Origin: Ceratodon purpureus
Lineage: Eukaryota > Streptophyta > Bryopsida > Pseudoditrichales > Ditrichaceae
DNA length: 64,000 nucleotides
Reading direction: 5' to 3'
NCBI GenBank assembly: GCA_014871385.1
Contig: CM026428.1
Span: forward strand, 11,410,041-11,474,040
In this document: positions 21,030 through 32,814 of the stretch, in pieces
Position numbering within the stretch: the stretch's first letter is position 1
Layout of the letters: every line of letters begins with the position of its first letter
Position numbers and translations under genes: made by a program
Notes under the pieces: generated by a model
Databases searched by the model: none
Told to the model about the DNA's origin: nothing
Seen by the model: only the letters and a program-made list of their open reading frames with translations

Positions 21030-21339
21030 CTCTCTGAATGCTAGTATGAGAGCCTCTTTTTAATCCATGACTTCCTTTGACACAACAATCTATGAATAGA
21101 CTAAATGTTCAAATTTTCTCGAATGCACTATGACATAAATGTGGTAAGATTTTAATATCTAGGACTTCATTGTTGGACCCAGAAAGTTAGTTCAACTTCC
21201 ATACTGTCAGTAACTTACTGTATGTTAACCACCTTATTAAAAAACCGCCGACTTCTATTAGCGGCGTCCATCAATGTAACGCACTTTAAAAAAACAAATC
21301 TTGGAAGAGGGCAACTCCACGCTTGGTACTATCATTCTC
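21030..21339. promoter_or_regulatory. Divergent intergenic region
   Basis: This separates the minus-strand exon starting at 21029 from the plus-strand ORF at 21429, so it must hold both promoters if both are expressed. Confidence 0.45.
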
Positions 21340-21347
21340 TATATAAG
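21340..21347 (+). promoter_or_regulatory. TATA box
   Basis: TATATAAG is 82 bp before ATG 21429. Confidence 0.55.
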
Positions 21348-21428
21348 TGAAGTGAAGGCCTCATCCAGTATCAAAATTCACTATCAGACTTTCCATGCCC
21401 GTGTAGATACTTGTAAGCTTCGGACGAG

Positions 21429-21878
21429 ATGGATAGCAACCCGCTCCAGTCCTCTTCTCACCTAGCTTTAGGTTCACAGCAGGAGGGAGATGAGCGCGTG
21501 TCCTTAGATGAATTTCAAGGTCCTTTTGAACCAGTTCCGGAATGCAACTTTCCTGACTGCAGCGAACTAGATGCCCCCATCGATCACGTCCATGCTGTGG
21601 ATGAGAAAGGCTGTGGTGAGTCGCTTCAACCAGCTCTGGCTAATGTTGAGCGCAGCCAGGGCAATTCAAGGAAAGCATCCCATGGCTATGCAGGAGTAGG
21701 GGTCATCAAACCTGGAACGTACTATAGGCTTTTATTAAGAAGTACCCCCCGCCCTAGAGGACGTAAGCTAAAGAGTAGTGGATGCTATGCAGCTGAGAGC
21801 ATGGAAGGGCCAGAAGAAAATAGTATCAAAGACTCAAACAGTGCTGAGAGATCTAAAAAGCGCAGCCGCCAAGACTGA
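21429..21878 (+). CDS. Small unknown protein upstream of the transposase
   Basis: The frame gives 149 residues from an ATG well placed after a TATA box. The N-terminal half is acidic (GDERVSLDEFQGPFEPVPE). The middle carries VGVIKPGTYYRLLLRSTPRPRG, which weakly resembles the transposase segment around 22520-22580 (FWVLKPGKYRVYGV). The C-terminus is basic (ERSKKRSRQD), like a nuclear localisation signal. It could be an accessory ORF of the transposon or an upstream copy of part of its N-terminal domain. I do not recognise a known family. Confidence 0.5.
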   Translation: MDSNPLQSSSHLALGSQQEGDERVSLDEFQGPFEPVPECNFPDCSELDAPIDHVHAVDEKGCGESLQPALANVERSQGNSRKASHGYAGVGVIKPGTYYRLLLRSTPRPRGRKLKSSGCYAAESMEGPEENSIKDSNSAERSKKRSRQD

Positions 21879-22315
21879 TATACATTAGTGGGCCGTGCAA
21901 TAATTAGATACTTCTACATCATGAAGATGTAGATGGTTCCAATGTACTCCTCACTGTTTGATTTTATCCAAGATGCTGTTATTGATTGTAGGTTTGCCGT
22001 CATTATATGTCATGGCTCTGTTATCGCAGCCTTTATCATTAGTATTGTGATTAGGCCAGCCTAATCGACCGCCACGTCCAGAGCTATAGTACTTCTCAAC
22101 TCATTAATTCCAATACAGGTAGATACAGTTCAGCAATGATTAAAGTTAAAGCCACGATGATGATGCTTCTCACTCTCTGAACTTTTGATTGTTAATAGGT
22201 TTCCAACAGAATTGTTTCTGTGGTGCTTCTGTGCTTATTTGTTTATGTGTAATCTCCTGCGCTTACTTTCTGCTAACTCGGGTCATTGTTGCGAGTGCCA
22301 CTTAATCTGCCCGGA
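21879..22315. other. Spacer between the two plus-strand ORFs
   Basis: Non-coding as far as I can see. It might be an intron joining the 21429 ORF to the transposase. Confidence 0.4.
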
Positions 22316-25300
22316 ATGGCCTACCTTTGTGCTTACTCGCACTCTGTCCCGATTACCTTTCCATTGGGTGTAGATGGGTGTGCTATGATAAGTTCCACAA
22401 CTCTGAGTCTTCGATTTCGGTTTCGGGAGGACTCTCTGCATGTGGAAGAGGAGTTTTTTGACGACATTACTGGTGGACTCTCGCATGCAGTGGGTCAGTT
22501 GTCAACTCAAAATGAGATTGGAACGTTTTGGGTGCTGAAACCTGGGAAGTATAGAGTTTACGGAGTTACGGAGTCTAGGCTAGGTGCGTCTACTGAACTG
22601 CTTACTCCCCGGTCGTCCACAACAGTGTGCATTGAGCCTGAACCGTTGTTGAGGAAGGTCAAAGCCGAGCCAGGTCTTCAAACAATCTATGAGTTGAGTG
22701 ATGACTCCGATAGTGAGAACGCAGAAGAGACCACTGAGATCCAGGAGAGCAAGGAGAAGAGTGTAATCCATGAGAGCAAGGAGAAGAGTGTAATCCATGA
22801 GACCATAGAGAAGACTGCAATCCATGAGAGCAAGGAGAGGACAGTGCCAATTCCAAATGATAATCGTGAGGAAGTGGTTGTCTCTGCGAAGTCCTCGGTT
22901 GCGTCTACTGTTGCTGTCACCCCTTCAGAGAGTGTCGTTCAGTGCCTCATGAAGCTTAGCATCCGTAAGAGGTCCAAGAGTGTTCTGTCGCGCATTGATT
23001 TTAATGCAATTAGATTGCAGGAAGTTCAGTTCCTCCCACCAGTGTACAACGGCGATGTGATTTTTGAGTTCCCACCCCTTGGTGCTTACGGCCATCAATC
23101 TGGTGCGAAGCAGTTACGTGGAATGGATAGGAAGTATGACGGCCACCCCTGGACTCGAACAGTTACCTCGAATATTCAGGACGACCTCAAGCTGACATTC
23201 CGATCTTCGTCGTGCCTTGGCCATCTCCGCTGTGACAATGTCAAATGTGAGTACCTGTCACGTGAAAATAGGACTGTGCTAGTGAACAAGACTGACTGGG
23301 ATGGAATTTCCGAGAAACTGTTCGTAGTCGGATTCACTGCGCCGCAGAGTTCCACTGTAGTTTGTAAATCTTGTAGTACGCCACCGACCTGCGTTGCACT
23401 TTGCCCTGCAAAGATTTACTATGTCACTACAGGACCTCACATGACGAGAGCGTGCGTTCACTTGGGAACTCACAACCACCCAGTGAAATCCGGCGAGAAC
23501 CGCGACTTCGTCGAACACACAGAGAACTTAATCAGGGAGCAGGTGGAGCGTACTCCGTCCGCCACCAATTCCGCCATCGTCCTCGAAACTGCGAAGGAGT
23601 TGCTTGGGCCGTTACTTCTGGCCAAGGAGGGTGAACCGCAGAAGATTCTGGGATTGGAGGAGCTCGAACCAATCTTCGACCGCTGTAAGCACCTTTCTTC
23701 CCCAAACATCAGGAATTTCATTACGTCGTTCAAGGCTGTTAGGCGCTTTGGGACCATGGACAGCATCAGAATGCTGCGAGGCCTCAGCAACTGGAAGTTT
23801 ATCCAAAACAACTTGTTTCCGGGGCAAGGCGATGACGCTGCGAAGGTGTATGTCTTCAAGATGTCTGAGGTAGGGCCCGGTAGTGGAGTCGATTTAGTTA
23901 AGCGTATGTAGAGTGGCGGTGACTTGGAGAACGCGTGGATCATGTTTGACCACGTGAGGCGAGTCAGGGACTGGGTAACGATGGCCTGCCACGTCTATGA
24001 CCCCACCTACTGTCGGATAATGACAATTGCAGCGTGCGACATGCAGTCAGAGGACACGGCAGCCCAGTCCGTCCTCTGGAAGAATCTGAATGCTATCATG
24101 GAGACCCACGGGGTTGTGAAGGTAAACTTTAAGGGCTTCATGGCGGACGGTGCCCAAGCGAACTTCAACGCAGTTCGCATAATTTATGGGAGCGGTAACG
24201 CCTCCGAGAGGATGATTGATAGGAAGAGGACATGCCTGTTCCATTGGAGGGAGTCTTTGGAGCAACATACAAAGGCTGACATTCGACCGGACCTGCGAGC
24301 TCAGCACATCAAGCTCTGCCAGCAGTACAAGAACGCGACGACAATGGAAGAAGCTGAAACGAAGTTCTTGGCAATCCGAGCATGGTGGATGTCATCCGGC
24401 GCTGCCACAGAAAAAGGGCTCTCAAATCTGGAAACGTGGCTCGCGTTCTGGCACCACCGCTATCGCCAATGGGGAGGCTTCATGGAATTGGTAATCAAAC
24501 TTGCGTCCTTTCAATCTTTGTCGCATCTAATGCAACTTGCTCTACAGTCAGTTATTGAACACTCAGCTATCTAACCTAACCACCGATGTGTGCAGAATCA
24601 CAACGAAGATGAGCTCGCGGAGATGCCGTCCTGCAACCTTGCTGAATCAATCCACAACAGGTGGAAGCAGCAGTCCGGAGATCGGGGCAGCGACTTATAT
24701 GTCGCCACTGTGGACGACTTTGTACGGGCCTTCATGCAATGCGTTGCCTACTTCCAGTTCCTGAAGGGGGAGCGACCTGGGAAAGGTCCGTCAAAAAAGG
24801 AGCTGAAGCTCCGACGGGCACAGAGATCTGCAGCGAGAACAGGAAACCCAAAAGTTTTACATGAAGCGATTCTGAACATGCCAGGAGCAGAGGAATGGTG
24901 CACCAGGAACCCGCATCTTGAAGGGGAGGAGGTCTGTGTCTCTCTGAAAAGAAAACCTGATGTTGCCTTCGGAGATGAACGGGAGTCTCATCGGCCAGAT
25001 AAGATCAGCGTGTCAAGACCTCGTGTCCAGACCCGAGCCGCACGCCGGGAGAGCGACTATCCTCCGACTGTGGTAATACCAGAGTCCCCTACAAGCAGCG
25101 AAGACGACCAAGCCGACCTTCACCCCAACCACTCTCCACCTCCAGTTGACTACCATCACGTCACTTCAGTTGAGGAGAGCGCCTGCAACCCTTCCGAATG
25201 GCACATTGCACGACTTCCTAAGACATCCGCCAAGGCCTGCTTCGCCCAGCATGCCGTGACTGAGAAGAAATGCGTTGCACGGATTGTGCAGAACGGGAAG

Positions 25301-26047
25301 AGCACTGCTGCGCCGACATACACGGGCCCCATGAAGAACTACAAAAAAGACAGAGTAGAGACTCATCAGTTCTTTTTCTGCAATGACGACATTGACAGGT
25401 GCGTCAAGGGTAGTAGACGGAAGTGGGTCTTATCGGTGCCAAAGGTACCTGAGGTTTGGCCCGTGAAGCTTGGGACCAAGCTCACGAAGAAAGAGATCTT
25501 GTCTCTAGAGAGTGCAGGCTTTAGACTCCCGCAGCAGAAGGAGATGTCACCAAGAAGACTCTTTCAAGACCGGGCACCGGCAGTGGACTTCTCGGCCTAC
25601 CCTACGCCGGCAAATCCGGATGAATTCCCTACCCGGCGATCAGGAAAGCTTATCCGACGGAACAAGAAGGCCCCGTCAACGAAGCATAGCAATAATTGTG
25701 CCTCTGCCTTGTCGTTGAATGCAAAGGTGAGCAAGTTGTGCATGCTGCCAGCCCCAGCCCTGGGATGCATCGTCACATTGGACTCTGGGAAGCTTCCAAA
25801 GGTACAGCAGTATTACTTGACGATTTCGCAACACCCTGCCTGCACTTGCCCGTATTTCAAGGAGATGGCAATACAGGCACTTGGGAAGCGGGGTCAGTGG
25901 GCTAGTTGCAAGCACTTGTACTATTTGTTCAGTGTAGTTTGCGCTCTAGGCTCAGAGTTGGATACATTCATTCATGCACCTAGTTTTAGCTTCAACGAGG
26001 TGAAGCGAGTCCTGGAGAGTGGCCTTCTGAAGTACTTGGAGAACTAG
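22316..26047 (+). pseudogene. MULE-like transposase with SWIM zinc finger, one in-frame TAG
   Basis: Two exons: 22316-24490 and 24596-26047, joined in phase 0 across a 105-bp GT-AG intron. Order: an N-terminal region with four HESKEKSV-type decapeptide repeats (about 22739-22840); a Cys/His DNA-binding region of WRKY-GCM1/FAR1 style (CLGHLRCDNVKC, CKSC, ending GTHNHPV); a MULE-type DDE core with VYDPTY, FMADGAQANFNAVR, CLFHW and NLAESIHN (probable third acid); and a C-terminal SWIM finger CTC...CKH. The only lesion I see is TAG 23909-23911 between LVKRM and SGGDLENAW, with the frame continuing unchanged. It may be a recent nonsense mutation, read through, or a sequencing error. The start may be further upstream by splicing. 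Confidence 0.8.
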
Positions 26048-26271
26048 TGATATCTGAATCGTTGTTTGCACATGTGTAACCTTAATTTATTTCAATGGTG
26101 AAGTAGTGAGACTAAAAGGGCCACTACTCAAAATTTGCAGTAGCACTGGATTCCATTTCTCCATTTTGGTGTGAAATTCGCTCTGAATACGCAGAAGCAT
26201 TGTAAAGAACTGTTAAGAAAGCAATGTAAAGAACTATTTAATTCCTGAGGAGGTCCGAAAAATCGTGTTTA

Positions 26272-26640
26272 AGAAAGAGTCACGTAAGTGTGCTCGGGAC
26301 CGAACAATCCTTTTACAGGGTTTAGGAGGGAGTCACCTAAGTGTGTTCGGGCTCGAACAAACCTTTTTCTCGGTCTAGGAGGGAGTCACCTAAGTGTGCT
26401 CGGGCCCGAACGAACCTTTTCCAGGGTCTAGGAGGGAGTCACCTAAGTGTGCTCGGGCCCGAACAAACCTTTTCCAGGGTCTGGAAGGGAGTCACCTAAG
26501 TGTGCTCGGGCCCGAACAAACCTTTTCCAGGGTCTGGAAGGGAGTCACCTAAGTGTGCTCAGGCCCGAACAAACCTTTTCCAGGGTCTAGAAGGGAGTCA
26601 CCTAAGTGTGCTCGGACCTGAACAAACCTTTTTACAGACT
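26272..26640. repeat. Right palindrome array: seven units of exactly 53 bp
   Basis: GTGTGCTCGGGCCCGAACA-like cores start at 26292, 26345, 26398, 26451, 26504, 26557 and 26610. Between them lies the conserved AGGGAGTCACCTAA. The core is palindromic and equals the reverse complement of the motif at 18408. It lies 230 bp after the transposase stop. Confidence 0.9.
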
Positions 26641-26851
26641 CCCTAAACCAATCAGAGTTTTACGGCACTCTCATTCAGAGGGAGGTCTACTAATGACCCA
26701 CCTTTGTTGGAGGTTAATGATTAGGGTAAAAGCTTTTGACCACATCACACCGACCACGAGGTTTTTTCTGTCTTCGATTGCTGTACGTGCGTAGGTGTGT
26801 TTGTTACATTGCACATGTATGTTCTAATGACTTCCTTAGTGTGCATAGTAG

Positions 26852-27091
26852 TCACAGTCCATTGTCTTCCAGTTTTTGACGCTTGCTAGGATTTCTATTA
26901 TCCACATTGGCTGTTGGCTGACAGCCCTCCACATCCACTACTGGCTCAGGACGTGTAACCCAATCAAATTGTTTTATCCACTTAGGGCTGTTTTGATTAC
27001 AGCCTCTTGTATCTAGAAAAATACCACTGTCATTTGCTTTCCAAGCGCAATCAATATACATTATGGGATCATCCGGGTCATCAGGAGGCAT
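26852..27091 (-). CDS. Unknown short ORF with basic C-terminus
   Basis: 79 codons including CAWKANDSGIFLDTRGC and a nuclear-signal-like PSKRQKLED near the end. A possible acceptor (TTCTATAG) precedes it. It may be a 3' exon of the ORF at 27341-27670 on the same strand. Family not recognised. Confidence 0.3.
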   Translation of the reverse strand: MPPDDPDDPIMYIDCAWKANDSGIFLDTRGCNQNSPKWIKQFDWVTRPEPVVDVEGCQPTANVDNRNPSKRQKLEDNGL

Positions 27092-27340
27092 CTATAGAAC
27101 TACATCCTTGCGGAATTGCCTTGTTGCTATGAGAATGAACTTGCATGAGTCTATTTCGTAATAAAATGTGGATGTGTAGCTCTTCTTAAAATAACTCATG
27201 TTGTATGTTCATTTTCCGCTTCTCTCTGAAGACGGGATGGAAGTGTTCTGATTGTCGTAGCACCATTTACCAGTCTGTAAAGCAGCATCAATTCGTGGTG
27301 AAGCTCATTAAGTATTGAAACAGAGTAGTCGCCAAGTCAA

Positions 27341-27670
27341 TCAATTAATCCCGAGATGTATGGATTTCTCTTCAACTGGCCCTTCTGCAGAAAGAAACCC
27401 TAAACCTCGAGGAGGACTGAACTGAGAGACATATAGTCCATCTTCTTGAATCTTCCAACGACACTGAGGTTCCTCAGTATGCGGCCATTCATCACAAATT
27501 GGACAGTCATCGTCCGAGTATCCTGCCAACTTGTTTCGCTTGCTGAGCACTTTCAGATTTTCATAAACGCAGACGGGTTCAACTATATAGGATTCCTGGC
27601 AATTCCAACAGTTCCGTGTTTCGTACAATAATTTGCAGAGAAGATTGTTTCTGAACATTTCTGAGTTCAT
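27341..27670 (-). CDS. Unknown ORF with paired CxxC motifs
   Basis: 109 codons. Two CxxC pairs (CWNC and CPIC, about 32 residues apart) could bind zinc. They are followed by RWKIQEDGLYVSQF, which has a protein-like pattern. It may be one exon of a gene continuing towards 26852. Family not recognised. Confidence 0.35.
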   Translation of the reverse strand: MNSEMFRNNLLCKLLYETRNCWNCQESYIVEPVCVYENLKVLSKRNKLAGYSDDDCPICDEWPHTEEPQCRWKIQEDGLYVSQFSPPRGLGFLSAEGPVEEKSIHLGIN

Positions 27671-28498
27671 ACGTTGTCGAAGCAGAGAACCAAGAAGAGC
27701 TACCGAATTCGGACTAGGCCTTGAGAGAAAGTATAATCCATTCTAACCAATCCTTTGACGGCTTTCTTTTCGGCACAATTCAGTATAACCGGATAAAGAG
27801 ATGCGTTTTGAATCTGTAGGGGACTACGTGTATTCGGTCGCGAAGCATGTACGCAATGAGAAACTGAAGACATTAAGAAAATCAGAGAACAAAGTTGATT
27901 GCTAGAGACCTGATTTCGATCCTCTATTCGAATGGTTGAGAACTATTACTATGTGCAACAATGTTATATTTTGATCCTCCTGGAAATTGTGACAGAAAAA
28001 TTATTAGCAGACACATGTTGTGTTCAAAAGAGGATCACGATGTATTCAACTCAAGCTCAAGCAGTCATTCACTGAGTTGAATCAAGGCAAAAAGTGATCA
28101 ACAATTGAAGTTTGATGTTTTGAATCGTTGGAGGCATCTGAGGAGGTGACCGGTTGAAAGGTTGTTGTAATATGAAAGGTTACTTTAGCATGTATAAAAA
28201 GATACAAAGTCTCAACTGTCAACGTTCCACGAATGCAAGCCCGTACAGCCCAGTCACCCTAAACCAACATTTTCCACGGCCATAGATCCAGGTCCTCCAG
28301 TCATTTCACTGAAATTGTCTACGGCCATAGGTCACATTACGAACTATATTTAGAATTTTAAAAACTAAAAAAAGTTGTCAATCCATAAAATACCGTATCC
28401 TTACCGCTCTAAATCATCTTTTCATCAAAATATCCGAAAAGTTACCGCTCACCGCTCTCCGCTCGCCTCTCAACGCTCGCAGAATAGCGACGTCTTTA
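27671..28498. other. Spacer without visible gene
   Basis: AT-rich DNA. No supported feature. Confidence 0.45.
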
Positions 28499-29075
28499 GC
28501 CTGGCACCGCCTGAATGAAGCCCATGTAGCTTTGGAAGAGGTCCGTATGGACAAGTTGGATCGCAAGCACTTTGCGGCTAGTGCCAACTGGTGCAAAATG
28601 GAAGACATGTGCACGGCTGAGTTCTTCAATTATCATAAGGAGACGAAGAAGAGAACTTACATCAAAGAGCTTTTGAAAGACGGGGAGTCCTTGAAGACGC
28701 ATGAGGAGATATCGAAGTATGTTCAGCAAAACTATGAGGACCTTTATAAGAATGACTTGGTGGTGGAGCAGAACCATGAGGCCAGAGAATAGTGCATGCG
28801 AAGTGTTCCGACTCGGGTAACTGAGAATGAGAACTATAGGCTCAAACGGCCGTTCACAGAGGAGGAAGTTTCCAAGTTCAAAGCCCTTGGCAATGACGGT
28901 ATACCAACCGAATGGTTTCAAGAGACTTGGGAAGCAACAAGGAAGGATATGGTCAAATTATTACAAGATACTTCCCACTCTGGAATCTTGGTTCCGAATA
29001 TTAACATTGGCTTACATTCACTAGTTCCGAAAGCGGGAGCCAGAGTTCTCCTCACAAACTATAGACCCAGAGTGT
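28499..29075 (+). pseudogene. LINE (L1-type) ORF2 fragment: linker and start of reverse transcriptase
   Basis: The frame reads ANWCKMEDMCTAEFFNYHK, then an in-frame TAG at 28790-28792, then FTEEEVSKFKALGNDGIPTEWF (the usual PGPDG-IP region) and IGLHSLVPKAGARVLLTNYRP (LIPK...NYRP). These are the first reverse-transcriptase blocks of plant L1 elements. The sequence stops at NYRP and passes directly into what looks like the 5' end of another LINE, so the rest of ORF2 is missing. Confidence 0.75.
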
Positions 29076-29079
29076 GGCG

Positions 29080-30508
29080 GTGGCAGAGCGCGGCGGAGCG
29101 CAACGATGTCGTTTTTTCGTTTTTTTCTTATTGTTGTCTTAGTTTTAGAGCGCGATTCTGAGTCTTTCTTTTTCGTCAGAATTAGAGCTTTCTTTTGTTT
29201 AGTCTAAATATAGCTTTGAGTTAGTTTTCTTGTTTTTGGGGTTTTGCTGATTAGATTTGCTAAGATGGGTAACGAGGGGAGGGGGTGTTCTAAGGAAGTT
29301 CTACCTCAGTTTTCCTCACCGGGGGGTCACAAGGTTTTACGAGAGCACCAGGCGCCCATAGCAGATCATTCTTTGAGAGAAACAAGAGTAGCTCAGGATC
29401 TTGACAAGGCAGTAGCGTCACCATTCGCCAAGGAGATCGGAGGGGGGGCAGCGTCTCCGACTAGGGATGAAAGAATCTTGCGGGTTGTATTAGAGACCGA
29501 GGAACATGAGGTCCTTGATAAATACTTGCACGAAGCTTAGGATAAGACAGTGTTAGGGCATCTACCACTTGGAGGACCTAGTCACAAAGAGGTAGAAGAG
29601 TGGACTCGAGTCAATCTTCACAATACCTTAGTATCCATACCCTTATTGGGAATGGATTCTTTGAAGCAACCTTTTCTCAGAAAGAGGGGGCGGAACATAC
29701 TTTCCGGAATTCTCATTTCATTAAAGCACGGGATGTGATTTTTTCCACATGGAGTGTAGATTTTTGTCAGAGAAGGAGGAGTCACTGAACAAGATTCAAT
29801 ACCCTTTGTGAACCCAATTCTTGGAAATCCCAGGTTATGTTAGAAATGACGCTTGCTTGAGGATTCTTGGTAAAAGATTAGGTACTGATCTTGCAGTCAA
29901 TCTTACGGAGTCTTTACGGGGAAAGACCTCTGGTCTGAGAGTTAGAGTTCTAGTATGAGAGATTGAGAAACTCTCGTTAGTTTCTGAAATCCCTGTAGGC
30001 ATGGGTAAACCTCCGAAGCAGCACAAGATCGTCTACTTTGGTAAGCCAAAGCAATGCATCAAATGTAAAGCCTATAGCCATACTATGGGACATAGCTTGG
30101 CTTATTCAGAGAAGAAGACGCAAGTGTTTCAATCGGTGGATAGACGGAATAGAAGAGCGTATCAAGAATCCTCTAAAATAGCTCGGAAGGAAGATGACCA
30201 GGGCTTCCGCAGGCAGAACACTTGTAATGGGACAAGAGGAAGATGTGAAGATCAGAGGCGTCAGTGGAAGGAGAAGCAGCCTACGGGGAGAAGGGAAGAT
30301 CGCCAGGACGCTCTGACGAAATTAACACGCCCACTGGAAGGGGAGAATCGGAATCGAGGGAAGGGCAATTTTGGCAAGAAGGGACTTGAAGCCAAAGAAA
30401 GGACGATAAAGGCTCCAGTCCCTATCCCACATGTTAGTTGTCAGAAAGGTGACTCGAAGAGGGCAACCCCACCTAAGATTTTGGAGGCAAGGGAAGTTTT
30501 GCCTTGAG
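29080..30508 (+). pseudogene. LINE 5'UTR and ORF1 (zinc-knuckle) copy, degenerate
   Basis: A GC-rich start (GTGGCGGTGGCAGAGCGCGG), then a T-rich leader, then ATG 29265. The ORF1 frame is broken by TAG at 29538, further stops near 29735-29815, and a TGA near 29956. Recognisable pieces are EEWTRVNLHNTL, the segment ending EKLSLVSEIPVGMGKPPK, and a zinc knuckle CIKCKAYSHTMGH. A highly charged K/R/E-rich tail runs to TGA 30506. The first part is homologous to the inverted copy at 31922-32209. Confidence 0.65.
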
Positions 30509-31450
30509 AAAAGGTATTCATGGTGAATTGGAGTCCTGGAATTCTATATTTAATGGAATGAAGGCCAGACAAATACAGTGTGCATTCTCGGCATCTGCCT
30601 TGACCCATCGATAATACCATACTGCATCGGCCCATGACTTAAGCGGGTTCATCTTGTTATTAGTGTTAACGGTGACCTTTCTAAATGCTAGTGAAGCTTC
30701 ATTAACAATTTGGTCACAAGCTGCATGAATGCCCTAGAGGGATTGGCTTCCACAAATAGTAAGATGTTTGTGGGCTATAGCCTTGCCAGTAGTATTACCT
30801 AGGCCCGGCTTCTCGATGAGAATCCGGAGGTCTAGTCGTTTCTTTGTGCTCAATGTCGAAGTCAGGATTGGAAAGATCCTGCAACGCTTATTCTTTAATC
30901 GAAAAGGTCTTAAGAATTCAGCTGCATCCCAGAATTGTTGTGGGATGTTTGTGGTTAAGTAACCTCGCTTGATACAAGAATCGGAATATGTAGGGAGAAA
31001 GCGATCCTGCTTTTCCACTTCGATAACCTTCACAATGTGCCATACGAAATAAAATTCTCCTTGGCTATGCGCAAAAGCTTCTCCGCCTCTTCAGCTGTCT
31101 CTCGTATAACTTCCGCTCCCGTAGAAATAACTTCTACTAGGTAATTGGGCTAACTTCGTCTTGAGGAATTGAAGCCGACCCCTGCTCACTTGAATGCACA
31201 TCTCCTTAAATGTCCGGTTGCTGTGAAGGCTCCAATTCCATGGGCGCTACGATGTGTTGGTCTGGAACCAGCTGTGGCTCCTCCATCTCACAGTCGGGGA
31301 CAACATCTAGACATGTGTCCACCTTAGCCGCATCTTCAATCTTCTTCCTTGAGGATTTCGTGTAGGATCGTTGGCCATTGTGTGTGTCCTCACCTCCCTG
31401 AGGATTGGATCCTCTATCTCTATTTTTTAGTTCTGTTGGGCGATAACTAT
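30509..31450 (-). other. Probable LINE-derived DNA, unassigned
   Basis: This lies between a plus-strand and a minus-strand LINE ORF1 copy. Minus-strand frames (30734-31033, for example) would be in the right place for sequence downstream of the minus ORF1, but I cannot identify a domain. Confidence 0.3.
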
Positions 31451-31451
31451 C

Positions 31452-32215
31452 CTAGTTGGGGAGATCAGTCTCCATAGTGGGGACTACTCCGGCATCAGTA
31501 GGAGCATGAGGTGGACCCTCCTCCTTCTTGTCAGTAGCCCGTACCGGATTTGTGGCCTTCTTCTTTTCATTGTGAATCTTGTGATTACCATCCACTTCTG
31601 TCCTAGGGGTTTGATGATCAGCCTTAGGTGGCCTTCTTTCTCGCACTGGGGGTTCACGGCGATCCTCTCGGCGTCCCTTATCTTGTCTCTCCTTCCATTG
31701 CCGGCGCTGATCTAGATACCCATTCCCCCTTCGTCCTTTATGCCCTCGATTACCTTGGTTGCGGTAATCTTGATCCTCCCGGTTCCTCTGATGAGTAGTG
31801 GGGTCACGGAGAATCTTTCTTGGCCCCCTCTCTAGAGGTAAAAACCCCTGTGTCTTCTTGTCAAGGTCAAGTAAACAGTTGCCCTATGGTATGGCCGTAG
31901 GCCTTAGAGTCTAACACACTATTATGGTTTACCGGTGTAAACTATCTTGTGAAGCTTAGGGGGTTTTCCAGTACCCGTCGGGATTTCTGAAACTAGCGGG
32001 AGTTTCTCTATCTCCGAAACAAGAACTCGAATCCTCGGCCCTGAGGTCCTTCCACGATAAGACTCTGAAAGATCGACTACTAAAACAGCGCCCAATCTTT
32101 TACCGAGAATCCATAGACAAGCTTCATTTCTAACATAATCCGAGATACCCAAGAATTGAGCCCACACTGGATACTGAATCTTGGACAAAGATTCCTCTCC
32201 CTCCGACAAAGTTTT
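31452..32215 (-). pseudogene. LINE ORF1 fragment, minus strand
   Basis: 32209-31922 encodes KIQYPVWAQFLGISDYVRNEA and EIEKLPLVSEIPTGTGKPPK, closely matching the plus-strand copy around 29790-30030. The charged K/R/P-rich region continues to 31452 with frameshifts. The two copies are arranged as an inverted pair. Confidence 0.65.
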
Positions 32216-32814
32216 GATATACTTTTAGGGTTGCATTGATTTATAGATATACGTGCTAGTAGAATTGTCATTGTTGATGTGACAAATCTTAAAGTGATTG
32301 CACATTTAGAATTCCAAGGTCCACATTAGCGCATTGTGGGAAGATGAGAGAAAATTTGGCCCAAATAAGAGGAATTTGCATCATGACTCACCTTGTAAGT
32401 CTCCTCCACAAGTAGAATCAAGCTAGAATGAAGAGAGTTTTGCTAAATTTTAAGGTGTTGTATCACCCACGCTTATTCCCTAAAGCATCAAGTCATCAAA
32501 AACGGTATGATTTAGGGTCCGGTCAGGCTTCCCATAAGTCCATTTTTAAAGGATGAAGCTGTAATTTTGACACGATATAGAAAATTATCATATCCTTCTA
32601 ACAAGACCAATCATGCTTCAAAATTCCTCATACTTTAGGAAATATTCATAGTCAAAGTTTGAAAACACTATTATGGCATACTAAAATCTGCCCAAAACTA
32701 TAGTATATGCTCAAAATTTGCCCAAACTTAATTAGATCACAGAAACGTCAAAAATTCACCAAAAATTAGGACTTTATTTTTTCTCAAGTTTTATTTTGTG
32801 TACATGTAAATACA
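32216..32814. other. AT-rich spacer
   Basis: Nothing supported. Confidence 0.45.

Noticed and set aside
26272..26640. Regular repeats resembling a CRISPR array
   Set aside because: The spacers are as conserved as the repeats, the setting is a plant genome, and no cas genes are present.
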